The notes below the pieces were generated by a model that did no database searches, was not told the DNA's origin, and saw only the letters and a program-made list of their open reading frames with translations. Positions 1 to 10,313 of a stretch of DNA of 47,036 nucleotides are shown in pieces (within the stretch, counting starts at the first letter, position 1; each line of letters begins with the position of its first letter). The position numbers and the translations under genes were made by a program. This stretch comes from Stentor coeruleus (lineage: Eukaryota > Ciliophora > Heterotrichea > Heterotrichida > Stentoridae): assembly GCA_001970955.1 (NCBI GenBank), contig MPUH01000540.1:1-47036 (forward strand), written 5' to 3'.

Positions 1-1
1 A

Positions 2-244
2 ATATGCACTACTTTAGTAATGGGATTATGCTTTAGCTTTTTGTTTGAACCTTCAGTGCATACATCAGCGATTATTGAAGAAATAATTATATTTATTATA
101 ATTGGAGGAATGATATGTCAATTTGCAGCTTCACTATATGTTTTTGTTAAATCACTAGTACTAATCTGGAAGAAAATAGAAAAATATCGGGCTGTAAAAT
201 TCTTAAAAAATATAGATGGATTTAGAACAGAAGGTCAAACTTAA
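2..244 (+). CDS. C-terminal end of a multi-pass membrane protein (5' truncated by window edge)
   Basis: The reading frame is already open at the left edge and stops at TAA. The 80 or so visible residues align along their whole length with the C-terminus of the next gene: LCFSFLF against LCFNFIF, then TSAIIE against ASAIFE, then GGMICQFAASLYVF against GGMAFQFAVSIYVF, and WKKIEKYRAVK against YRKIEQNRIIK. Two hydrophobic stretches are membrane segments, followed by a short basic cytoplasmic tail. It is therefore the 3' end of a tandem paralogue of the large cysteine-rich membrane protein at 639-4759. Its N-terminal domains are outside the window, so whether it also has the cysteine-rich repeats cannot be seen. 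Confidence 0.8.
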   Translation: MCTTLVMGLCFSFLFEPSVHTSAIIEEIIIFIIIGGMICQFAASLYVFVKSLVLIWKKIEKYRAVKFLKNIDGFRTEGQT

Positions 245-638
245 TTAAGCGAAAGCATGTAATAGATTTACTCATATCAAATATAAAAAAATTTATCAAT
301 AAACATATAAAGCCCCTATACTATCTAAACTTAACTTACATTTTTATACCTAAGAATTAATATTTCAAATATATAAAACCTAAACAACATAGCAAAACTA
401 GACTATATGCTTAGGATAATTCATTTGTAGAGACCAGTTTATTTCAACCATTAACTCTTGTCTATTCCAATAAAAAAAAATTTAAACTAATAAATTCATA
501 TGATCTTTCATGTAATTTATATTTTAAACCAAATTATCTTCTATCTTACATGCCTTTACAAAAACTCTATTGAGGTCTAGGCCTCCCTTAGAATAGATTA
601 ATCATGGCAGATATTAGTTTATTCTCTACATACCTATA
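245..638. other. Intergenic spacer between tandem paralogues
   Basis: No credible ORF. The + strand is C/A/T-rich with few G, the composition seen before most + strand starts in this window. No recognisable promoter element. Confidence 0.5.
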
Positions 639-3600
639 ATGATAAAATTTGCTATTATGCTTGAGATGCTTGCAATTCTAGTTAGTTCAAGCACACTTGT
701 TGAGTATCGATTCAGTCAAAATTTCGGTCAGATGTTTCACGACTATTCAGGTAACAACTACAATGCTGTAAATGGGAATAGTTATTTGAGTGATGATAAA
801 GATACCATTCCAACTGACCGTGGTGCTTATTTTGGCTTAACAACTACAATGCTGTAAATGGGAATAGTTATTTGAGTGATGATAAAGATACCATTCCAAC
901 TGACCGTGGTGCTTATTTTGGCTTAAGTAATCAAGATATAATCACTTTGCCACCAAATGACAAAATTTCAACAAAACTAACTCTTGGAAGTACATTTAAA
1001 ATAATGATGTGGCTTTTACCAAACGATGAAAATTATTATATCTTTCATCGATCAAATTCAATACAAACTAACTATTTTAATTATAAAAGGATTGAAGACG
1101 GTAATAAAATCGGCTATGATTTCCAAAGTGGAACTTTTACATCCAGTAGCGTAAGCACAATATCAAATTCTATTGCTAAAGGTAATAATTATTTAGAAGT
1201 CTGGCAATTTCTTAGCCTTATAGTTTCAGGCACAACAATAAAAATAAATACAAATGGTATGAATAGATTTACACTTACAATGAACTCAAACTCAGATATT
1301 TGGTCAGAAGGATCAGACATTTACAGTATGTGTATAGGTTACTATACTGATTCATTATATTCCATCCATGGAATCGTCTATAATTTTATCATTCTTGATG
1401 TTGATGAAAATGATAATAATTATTGTGGACCATTACACACAGCAGTAAATTGCTTAGTTCCAACATGCCCTAGTTCATGTGATCCAAGTGTTATAATAAA
1501 TGGTAGTTCATATTGTATTAGTATATTTTACAATTGGAATATACTTGGAACTAACATAAGCTGTTCAAGTACTTGCATAAATAATAATGTTGGGTGTTTT
1601 ATAAATGATACGAATTGTTTTACTTGCTCTTGTGGAAGTTGTTTTATTTCAGGCTCGTCTACAGAATGCTGGTGTCCTAGTAATGTTGTGGCTTCATCAA
1701 CATCTTGCACTTGTAATGGTGGTTTGACTTATGATGGAATTTCATCTTGTTATTCATCATGTTATTATGATTGTTCAGCATGTAGTGCAGATTTGATATG
1801 TACCTCATGTATTGCATTGAATGCTAATCCTACTAGTACAAAAGGATGTAAATGCTCTGATAAATTTTATAATACAACTAGTTTAACAACTTCAGATGCG
1901 TGCAATGCTTGCCATAGTCATTGTGCTACTTGCTCACAAGCTGATATATGTGACACCTGTATAACAATAAATGCAGAGATAAGTACAACAGGCTGTAAAT
2001 GTAAAAAAGGATTTTATATTGCAACAAATTTAAATGATGCAAATGGCTGTTCTTCTTGTAATAGTCATTGTGATACTTGCTCACAAGCTGATGTATGTGA
2101 CACCTGTATAACAATAAATGCAGAGATAAATACAACAGGCTGTAAATGCAAAAAAGGATTTTATATTGCAACAAATTTAACTGATGCAAATGGGTGTACT
2201 TCTTGCAATAGTCATTGTGATACTTGTTCACAAACTAATGCATGTGACACCTGTATAACAACAAATGCAGAGCCAAGTGCAATAGGTTGTGTATGCAAAA
2301 TAAAGTATTATTTGGCAACAAATTTAACTGATAAAAATGGGTGCTCTTCTTGTAATAGTCATTGTGATACTTGCTCACAAGCTGATGTATGCGATACGTG
2401 TATAACAACAAATGCAGAGCCAAGTGCAATAGGTTGTACATGCAAAATAAAGTATTATTTGGCAACAAATTTAACTGATATAAATGGGTGCTCTTCTTGT
2501 CATAGTTATTGTGCCACATGCTCGCAAGCTAACACATGTAACACATGCTTGTCTAAAAATTCTCAACCTAGTGAAATTGGCTGTGAGTGTAAATTAGGCT
2601 TTTATCTTTCAGGGTCACTTAGTAGCTCTGAAGCATGCTCACCATGTCATGTTGATTGCTATTCTTGTAAGGAAGCGAGTAGTTGCTTGATATGTAAAGA
2701 TAATAATTCAATACTAGATGCAATAGGTTGCACTTGTAAAGAAGGGTTTTATTCATCAAACTCAAGCCCTTTATCATGTAATGCTTGCAAATTTCCTTGT
2801 TTAACTTGTTCAAGTTTACTAATTTGTACTTCTTGTGCATTAGAATACTCATATTTAGACTCAGGATCTTGTATATGCCCATTAAATTCTACAATCATCA
2901 ACAACTCTTGCACTTGCATTGAAGGCTACTATATGTCAAAACAACCAGATGGCGCATATATATGCAATGCTTGTGAAAGTAGATGCAAAAACTGTAAAGA
3001 AAATAAGGATTCCACTTTGAAATCATTTTGCTTATCTTGTAAAAACAGTTTAGACACACTTACAGTTAATGGTCAATGTCATGAAACTTGTTTAACCAAT
3101 TATTTTTATGAAAATAATAAATGCTCATCTTGTATAAATTTATGTTTAAAGTGCAATAATAGTATTTCATGTGAATCTTGTATAGAAAATGCTTACATTG
3201 ATACTAACAACACAATCAAATGTTTATGTAATGATGGATATAAAGAAATAAACGGAAATTGCGAGATAAAATATTTTAAAGCTAGTGTTGGGGTTAATAG
3301 CAAAAACCGAATATTTCTTAATTTCGATGAAGATTTAAATGAAGATTTGAAATCAGAGAATATCCTTCTTAGTATACACGGAATAGACATGTATTCTTAT
3401 ACTTTGATAAAAAGATACAGCAACTCTTACTATTTAACTTTAAAATTTTTAGAGGATGTTAACGATAGAACACCTTTCAATCTAACAATAACTTATGAAC
3501 CATTATATAGTAGAAACAAATCAGTATTGAAAAATTACATTTACTCTGATAAGCTCAATGGTTTTATGTATATTTCTAAAGATATTACTCATGTGGCTAA

Positions 3601-4759
3601 TACAACAAAAGCTGCGAATCAAGTTGCAGTAACCTCATCTCTTGGTATAGCTATTTTTAGTAATCCTACTGCTTTATGGACTCTTTTAAATACAATTCAA
3701 ATAATTCAATACATGCCACTGAATAGTAACCCAATACCGAATGGACTTAAAACTTTTATTTTAGGTTTTGGAGCCTATGATAATATTCACCCAAATCCAT
3801 TTAGTTTAATTTTTGATTTAAATTCTTCATCAGAGCCGTATTTACAAGCAAGAAACTACGGAATAAACACATCTGTGTTTTGGATAAATATCGGGCCTTC
3901 TACAACACCTTTCCTTGCAATCCTCTGCTTATGGCCAATCTTTTATTTGCTTTCTAAATTTAATCTTGGCAAATTATCAACCAAAATCGTTAAATTTTTA
4001 AATAATTACAAGTATAGCTTATTTTTAAGATTTTGGATTCAAGTCTATTTAGATATAGGTGTTTATTCTCTTGTGCAACTAAGATCAGAAATCCAGTATA
4101 ATAAAAAAGATATATCAAAAGCAGGATGTTTTAATATGATATCAGCTATTGTTTCTTTAGTATGATTTATTTAGATTATTATTTTTATAACTCCTATTTG
4201 CTTAATAGTTTGCTCTTTTAATTCAAAGTCAAAAATTTTAAGTAACAACACTGAGTTTTATGAGAAATGGGGGAGTTTGTTTAGTGAATTTAAAAACAAT
4301 AAGGGTTTTTTAAGTACCCAATATTATACTATACATTTTATGAGAAGGCTTGGATTTTTACTGAGTCAAGTTTATTTGAATGGGCATCCTTATGTGCAAG
4401 GAAGTTTAAATATATTTGGGTCAATTGTACAAACTGGATTTTTATTTTATTATATGCCTTATAAATATGCTCCAATGATGTTGTCTGCAATAGCAGGGGA
4501 ATTATGCACTTCTATAACTATGATGTTATGCTTTAACTTTATTTTTATTAGTTCTTTGGATGCATCAGCAATTTTTGAAAAAGTAATTATTTCTGTTATT
4601 CTTGGAGGAATGGCATTTCAATTTGCTGTATCGATTTATGTATTTATAATGTCTCTTAAAATAATGTACAGGAAAATAGAACAAAATCGAATTATAAAAA
4701 CATTTGAAACAGCTAATACACATAAGGTTTTGACAGAACAAAGCCAAGTTATCAAATAG
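639..4759 (+). CDS. Large cysteine-rich (furin/GF-receptor-like) repeat membrane protein with LamG-like head
   Basis: The start ATG opens a hydrophobic signal peptide (MIKFAIMLEMLAILV). The frame breaks in an 86-bp direct duplication (753-838 and 839-924); counting one copy restores a continuous frame. A 15-nt intron, GTATGATTTATTTAG at 4160-4174, then carries the frame to TAG at 4759, for about 1,339 residues. Order: signal peptide; a LamG/concanavalin-like domain of about 170 residues; a long cysteine-rich region of CxxC-type repeats with G-C-x-C-K-x-G-F/Y units, including five tandem 49-residue copies; a Cys-poor extracellular region; then about five membrane segments and a basic tail. Many N-x-S/T sites suggest glycosylation. 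Extracellular Cys-rich proteins of this architecture are abundant in ciliates, but I cannot assign a function. The upstream partial gene is a paralogue of its C-terminus. Surface receptor or matrix protein is inference. Confidence 0.82.
753..924 (+). repeat. 86-bp perfect tandem duplication that shifts the reading frame
   Basis: Positions 753-838 are repeated at 839-924, with a shift of 86 bp, which is not a multiple of three. The first copy is in frame with the signal peptide and the second is in frame with the rest of the protein. Removing one copy joins them exactly, so either the assembly duplicated a read overlap or this allele is recently broken. Confidence 0.9.
1917..2651 (+). repeat. 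Five tandem 147-bp (49-residue) cysteine-rich repeats
   Basis: The motif gtcattgtg or its variants recurs at about 1917, 2064, 2211, 2358 and 2505, spacing exactly 147 bp each time. Each unit encodes C-x2-C/H-x2-C-x2-C-x5-C-x2-C, then an N-A-E stretch, then G-C-x-C-K and a Y-L/I-A-T-N-L motif. The middle three copies are nearly identical in DNA, pointing to recent expansion or homogenisation. The period keeps the frame. Confidence 0.9.
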
Positions 4760-5649
4760 TAGTAGTTAGTAAGGATAAATCATTGATTAGAATTATTTAA
4801 AAATATTTATTAGGAAGAAAAAACTTTGATTGTTTAAGTATTCTAATATAGAGAATTTTTATGATATTATAATTTATGTTTATTTTATAAAATACTTACA
4901 TTTTACTTTCGAATAGTTTTCCTATGCTGTATTTGCTAAGAAAGACAGAATTTATTATTTTAGCAAGTTTAAAATAGATAAAATTTTCTAAACGCTCAAA
5001 TTAAATCTTAAATATCTAAATCTGTCAGTTTTCCATTAAGCTACCGTTAGCTTTTTTATAAGAGTAGCTGAAGTTAAAGTAAATAATGATAGTAAGAACG
5101 AATTTAAAATTTCAGGAAAAAAAAGGGAAAAAATTGTGTTGAAATTTTAAATAGATTTTCAACTAAGCTTATAGTGAAAATTATATAATTTATGTTAATA
5201 ATTTGGAACAAAAAATCCAGAGCGAAATGTTGGTTAAAAAATAGAGAAGGCAGCTCTGACTGAAATATATAAATCTATCCTATAAACATATCTTTAATGT
5301 ATAAAGTAATCTATAATTATACAATAATCATATACCGTCACTTAAAAAAAAATCTCAACTATAGAGAATTTAATAAATACTTTAAAAAAATTATCCAACA
5401 ATATCTCTAAATAATAAAAATATAATAAACATTTTCATATATAATACAATATAACTTTTCAAATAAATCAATCTATTATAACACAAAAATATTTTATAAA
5501 AAATCCTATAACCTCATCTATAATATTTTTAAATACCCTACTACATCAATACATCATCTTGAAAACCCATATGTTTTCAATATACCAGGCAAATATTCAC
5601 ATAAATTGATTATTTTTTATACAACTAATTTAATTCTAAAACTTATTAT
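4760..5649. other. Intergenic region, no gene seen
   Basis: AT-rich, no supported ORF. A short inverted repeat, AAGCTA-CCGT-TAGCTT, lies at 5038-5053 and runs into a T-tract. CAGAGC (5218-5223) and GCTCTG (5253-5258) could pair. Neither is enough to call an RNA. The last 350 bp before the adaptin start are G-poor. Confidence 0.4.
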
Positions 5650-7344
5650 ATGAAAAGAGATAAAGGCCTTAAGCGTCTTATCCTTGATATCCGCAAGTCA
5701 AAAACCGCAGCTGAAGAGCGAAAGATAATCGAACAAGAAAAAGCAAATATCCGAGCAGATATTGGGAATATCAAACTTAAGGATTATTACAAGTGTTTAA
5801 ATGTATCAAAGCTCATTCTAATAGACATGCTTGGTCACGATTCAAGTTTCGCATATTTCGAATGTATAAAACTAGCTTGTTCTGAAAACTTTACACATAA
5901 GCGAATTGGATATTTAGGGATAAGTTGTTTATGTACAAAGACTAGTGATATTCTTTTGTTATGTACATGTCAAATAAAGAAAGATTTGAATTCAGATAAC
6001 CCTCAGATTATCAGTATAGCTTTATTAGCTGGGGCAAGTATAGGAAATGCAGATATTTTGATGGCATTACAACCTGATATACTAATGCTTTTTAACCACA
6101 GAGAAATTTATATTAGATGTCGAGCTATTGGTGCCGCAATTTCACTTGTTAGAGCATGTCCAGAAACAATAAGTGATGTTTTAAGTCAGATTAATGAAAC
6201 TATGATGGAAAGCTCTGGAACGGTTTTCAGATCGATAATTGTACTGTTTACGGAAATCCTTCAGATTTCTTCTAGCTATAAAGAGTCTTTATCTTATTAT
6301 TTAAACCTTACTTGCACACACCTTATTAGAATAATTCAACACAAAGGTGTGGAAGGTATTCTTGATCCTATGACTATAGTTTACTTATTGAAATTTTTAA
6401 GATATTATGCTCATGAAGTATCTGGGGATTCAGAAAGATCATTACTTGAAGTGAGTAAAAACATTACAGCCTCTACAAAAAATAGTGTCAAATACCAAAT
6501 TGCCTCAGTGTTTATGCGTTGTAAAAATGCTAACCTTACTCGCTTAGGCAACAACATAATTCAATCTTTTCTAAACAGCCCAAGTAGTAACTTGAAATTT
6601 TGTGGGTTAAAACTCTGTAACAAAATAGCTGAGTGGAACCCGAAAAAAGTTACAGTCAATTTGGACCTACAAGGACATTTAAATGACACTAATCATGAAG
6701 TGCGGGATCTAGCCTTAAGCTTAAGTTTTCGGCTGCTTAATCAAGAAAATGTTCAGACAATGTTGAAATCTTATCTTAACTGTTTAATGAGTGTTGATAT
6801 AAAACTTCATCAAAGTATTGTAGGGAAAATCTCAGATGCTTTAGCTACTTTTGAAGTCGACCCTGTATGGTATCTAGATACTGCTATAAGAGTATCAATT
6901 TTAGCTAATCAAGTCCCTGAAAGTATGATTTTTAACTGTGTAAATCTTATAAGAAATCATGTGGAAATCCAAGAATACTCTGCGAAAAAGCTTTTTTATG
7001 CTATGAACTCAGGGTTTAAACAAGAAAGTTTAATGAATCTAGCTTTTTGGGCTATTGGTGAATACCCAGAAACCCTTGATTCTAATGAACTCGATAAATT
7101 CATTGAAAATCTTATCAATGAAACATACCAAACTTTGAATATTTATTATATTACAAACATGATTTTTAAAGTTGGAATGAAAAGACCTGAAATTAAAGGT
7201 AGCTGCACTTATGCACTTAACCACTTTTCGTTTTATGAAGATTTGGAAATACAGCAAAGAGCTTGTGAGTATTTGGTTATACTTGGGGATTACTCGAATA
7301 CTGTGTTTAAAGATTTATTGACTCAGAATCAAATAAAACCTTAA
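5650..7344 (+). CDS. AP-1 complex subunit gamma-like adaptin, trunk only
   Basis: A 564-residue large adaptin subunit. The N-terminus LKRLILDIRKSKTAAEER and the segment FTHKRIGYLGI match the family signature of gamma/alpha/epsilon adaptins, with the best fit to gamma: IKKDLNS after the helical repeat and YIRCRAIGAA in the position of YIRKKAALCA. The whole product is alpha-solenoid. Large adaptins form clathrin adaptor complexes sorting cargo at the trans-Golgi or endosomes. This protein stops at the end of the trunk, with no hinge or ear domain; gamma adaptins are usually about 800 residues. No GT...AG intron near the stop rescues a longer frame. AP-4 epsilon or AP-2 alpha are less likely alternatives. 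Confidence 0.8.
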   Translation: MKRDKGLKRLILDIRKSKTAAEERKIIEQEKANIRADIGNIKLKDYYKCLNVSKLILIDMLGHDSSFAYFECIKLACSENFTHKRIGYLGISCLCTKTSDILLLCTCQIKKDLNSDNPQIISIALLAGASIGNADILMALQPDILMLFNHREIYIRCRAIGAAISLVRACPETISDVLSQINETMMESSGTVFRSIIVLFTEILQISSSYKESLSYYLNLTCTHLIRIIQHKGVEGILDPMTIVYLLKFLRYYAHEVSGDSERSLLEVSKNITASTKNSVKYQIASVFMRCKNANLTRLGNNIIQSFLNSPSSNLKFCGLKLCNKIAEWNPKKVTVNLDLQGHLNDTNHEVRDLALSLSFRLLNQENVQTMLKSYLNCLMSVDIKLHQSIVGKISDALATFEVDPVWYLDTAIRVSILANQVPESMIFNCVNLIRNHVEIQEYSAKKLFYAMNSGFKQESLMNLAFWAIGEYPETLDSNELDKFIENLINETYQTLNIYYITNMIFKVGMKRPEIKGSCTYALNHFSFYEDLEIQQRACEYLVILGDYSNTVFKDLLTQNQIKP

Positions 7345-8150
7345 ATAGATATATAAGTTTAGATGATAATTTTTTTATTGTTAGGAATAAAGGATGGAGC
7401 TTTTAGGAATAGTATTAGACTTAGGAATTTGAAGATTGTTATAGTTGGGATTTTAAAGATCATAGGTTTTTATTAATGGTTTTTTATTGGAGGTGGCTTT
7501 TATTATGGGGTTTTTTATATTATCGATTGTAGTTTAGTTTTATTTGTATTTGTATTAATAATGATGATTAACAATGCTTGTATTTTAGAGATATCAAATA
7601 TATGATGTTATCTTTTAAGAATATAATAAAAAGTGATCTCTTGTGTAAAATTTAAGAATAATAATATAAAATAGAGTATTTGAATATTAATAATTTAAAT
7701 AAAGCAAATTTATGTATACTAAAAGAAAGTTGTATTTGCTTTTTTAAAGAAACTCATCTTTATTATATTTGCTTGAAAGATATATTTAAACCATTTAAAT
7801 TTTTTTATCAGTATTCAATACCTTCATCAATAAACTAGTACATTTAAAAATTCAATTAATAATCAAAGAATATGCAAAAGTTAACTAACTTTCAATTAAA
7901 AAAAATCAAGCTTTAAATTTCCTTATAAACTTAACTTCAAAAATTTCTCATCAAAAATCAAAAAACCACAATATACCGCAAAACTTTAAGCCTACCTACA
8001 TTTACTATTCCAAATCAAATTATTCTTAATATTTCATAAACATCTCATATTCCAAAAAAACATAATATCCCATCTAAATATTTTCTCACAAAAACCCCCA
8101 GACCTACAACTCCTAATTTTTTATATTCAAATAACTGTTAATTTAAGAAG
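7345..8150. other. Convergent intergenic region
   Basis: Nothing coding seen. The left half, after the + adaptin stop, is G/T-rich on the + strand. The right half, after the minus-strand stop at 8151, is C/A-rich, a clean composition switch near 7750. Confidence 0.5.
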
Positions 8151-8793
8151 TTATATCTGTTTAAGATATTCAGAAGGCCATTGTATACTTGTAGCTATCA
8201 TAAATCCTAAATCAGGGATTTCATATCCTAAGAAATCCTTCGCTGTAGTTTTTTTAATCTCATTAACAAGCGATGCTTTCAAAGACTCAGGTTCCATCTC
8301 AGTCATCACAGGAAGTGTTTCAATAGTCCCATTAACCATCTCATTGATATTACAGTTCTTAAGAAAAATCGTCCTTATACTCAAACTAGGCCAAAAATCT
8401 CTACAAAACTTTTCCCCTTGTTTTATCAATAAATCTCCAAGAGCTGGTGTTCTAATTTGATTTCCTTTTCCCTCTTTCTTATATCCATTACTATGAATAT
8501 ACTCTTTATACTCAGCAACTAAGTCATTAAACAATGGACTTGATTTTTCTATATCAAATTCTCTAACAAGCTCTACATGCTGTACTTTAACTTCTTCTAG
8601 TTGAACTCTTTCGCTTAAAAGCTCGCAAATACTATCAAAATATTCTCCTGTTAGTAGCAGATTAGTCTATATTAGTACTTACATTCGGCAAATAGTCTAC
8701 AGGCCGCCCACTTGAATCTACAACAATTTCTTCAGGTTCTATCTTGGCTTCTTCTATAGCTTCAGCGAAGTCTCCAAAATCATCATCACTCAT
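8151..8793 (-). CDS. Small acidic FGDF-motif protein of unknown function, one 16-nt intron
   Basis: Two exons on the minus strand: 8683-8793 and 8151-8666, separated by a 16-nt intron (8667-8682, GTAAGTACTAATATAG). Splicing gives about 208 residues starting MSDDDFGDFAEAIEEAK. The acidic DDDFGDF motif resembles the acidic-phenylalanine motifs that bind gamma-adaptin/GGA ears in aftiphilin-type accessory proteins (known for that family; assignment here is inference). The rest is helical with no recognised domain. Its start lies 55 bp from the stop of the RPN7 gene on the same strand. Confidence 0.75.
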
Positions 8794-8848
8794 ATTTACA
8801 TTACTAGTGAATATGAATAAGTATAAGATTTCCTCATATATAACTTAA

Positions 8849-9874
8849 CTAAACGTCCATAACTCTAGCTAATTTCTGTAACCTGTTCAAGAGAAAATCT
8901 CCATTCTTAACAATATTGTTGAATATTGAACTGCGGGTATCTGGGCGGCAAGACTCAATAACTCCATTGACTTTATCGATTTTGCAAGCTAGTCTTCCTA
9001 GGTAGATAAACTCACATAGTTCCTTATCCACAAAATTCACAGAAACCCCAAAGTTCTGAGCCATACTAGCAAGAGTTACACTCCTATAGCTTTCTAAAAA
9101 CTGTGAATAAGCGACAACTCTCATTTCTCTAGCCCAATAGCGAGAATGCTGACTGATAAACTCATCATCTTCAACAATCTTAATCACACTACTCAAAGCT
9201 ATAAAAAATGATTTGTAATTGCATTTATAAAGCCCAGTAAGAAGCTGATTTATTACAGGGATTTCATTGATCACTGAAAGAACCTCAGGCGAATTTACAA
9301 CTTTTTTACTAATTGTAGCTCTGTCTAAAGATACAATGCTAGTAATAATTGTATATTGAATAAACACTGTAAATGATATAAGTTCAGTTGAAGTAAATGT
9401 GGCTACAATATCAAGGAAATTTAATGCAGCTTGTTTGAAGTTCCTCATCATCATAAAATAAACAGCCTCATAAGCTTTGAATCTATTTTTCTTTTCCCAA
9501 TCACCTCCTTCATCAAAAAGAGTATTAGCTTGTTCAACTTGCTTTTTAAGAAGAATGCGGTCTTTGGTTTTAAATGCCACTAGCATAATTTTTAATGTTA
9601 TATCCAGTTTAGCATCTGTTGTTGCCGCTTTACTATATGCTGAGTTGTAGTTGTTTAAACTTCTTTCACAGTTACCTTGTTGAATGAAATAATCACCGAT
9701 TTCAATAAGAGCATCTCTGATTTCGAGGTCTGAAAAATTTTCCTCTGCTTCTTTGAGTTTGAGGTAAAGCTTGGTTAGAGCTTCTGGGGTTTCAGTAGAA
9801 GATTCTTCAGCTTTACGCATGGATTCTTCTTTTGCTGACCAGTCTTGAACTGATGCTGTTCTGGACAAACTCAT
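8849..9874 (-). CDS. RPN7: 26S proteasome regulatory subunit RPN7 (PSMD6)
   Basis: A 341-residue protein with the RPN7 TPR-like solenoid followed by a C-terminal PCI domain. Diagnostic stretches are DALIEIGDYFIQQGNCERSL, the family's repeat turn, KNRFKAYEAVYFMMMRNFKQA, typical of the RPN7 domain, and the PCI winged helix around YRSVTLASMAQNFGVSVNFVD, ending in NGVIES with CRPDTR after it (each only partly quoted). It is a lid subunit of the 19S regulatory particle. It is shorter than animal PSMD6 (about 389), mainly at the N-terminus. The start ATG is followed by a Ser/Thr-rich leader. The + strand beyond the start is G-rich, matching the upstream pattern of other minus genes. Confidence 0.93.
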   Translation of the reverse strand: MSLSRTASVQDWSAKEESMRKAEESSTETPEALTKLYLKLKEAEENFSDLEIRDALIEIGDYFIQQGNCERSLNNYNSAYSKAATTDAKLDITLKIMLVAFKTKDRILLKKQVEQANTLFDEGGDWEKKNRFKAYEAVYFMMMRNFKQAALNFLDIVATFTSTELISFTVFIQYTIITSIVSLDRATISKKVVNSPEVLSVINEIPVINQLLTGLYKCNYKSFFIALSSVIKIVEDDEFISQHSRYWAREMRVVAYSQFLESYRSVTLASMAQNFGVSVNFVDKELCEFIYLGRLACKIDKVNGVIESCRPDTRSSIFNNIVKNGDFLLNRLQKLARVMDV

Positions 9875-10313
9875 ATTTATTAATGTGCTTTATATGATGG
9901 ATATTCGGGATAAAAGTGATATAGTAAAAAAAAGATTTTAGTTGTGTAGAATTATGGGTTATTAATTGAAGATAGTGAATTTATGAGGTGGTTGTTTAGG
10001 GATGTGGTATAAGTTTATATATAAATAAGATGAGGTTTGTAATAAAGTATCATNTAATAAAGTATCATTAATGATAAAATATTATTTGAGTTTAGATTTT
10101 ATATTGTGAAAGTTTAGAATATTAAGTTATCATATTAGCTTTAACTTTAAAGTTTTAACTTATTTTGCATATACTAGCATACAATAAAAACAACCAATAA
10201 ATATTTCTAAGATTATACAACATATTAAATACCCCTTCAAATAAACTAGTATATCACATTCAATAATCTAACCACTTATTTATTGCATACCATATTCCAT
10301 ATTATAAATCTCT
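9875..10313. other. Divergent intergenic region between RPN7 and the Rab-like gene
   Basis: G-rich on the + strand near RPN7, then C/A-rich before the Rab start, with the switch near 10100. It holds a single N at 10054 inside a 14-bp direct repeat. No other element seen. Confidence 0.5.
10040..10068. repeat. 14-bp direct repeat flanking a single N (assembly join)
   Basis: TAATAAAGTATCAT at 10040-10053, N at 10054, then the same 14 bases at 10055-10068. This is what an unmerged contig overlap looks like. Confidence 0.85.

Noticed and set aside
1917..2651. 147-bp repeat period equals nucleosome core length
   Set aside because: The period is explained by a 49-residue protein repeat; the coincidence has no independent support.
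1528..2882. Several minus-strand open frames across the Cys-rich repeats
   Set aside because: They are antisense to an obviously coding repeat array and exist because the repeat is periodic in frame; the translations are His/Leu/Tyr repeats without sense.
5038..5057. Hairpin followed by a T run resembling a Pol III terminator
   Set aside because: No tRNA or other structured RNA with promoter boxes could be seen upstream; short hairpins before T runs are common in AT-rich DNA.
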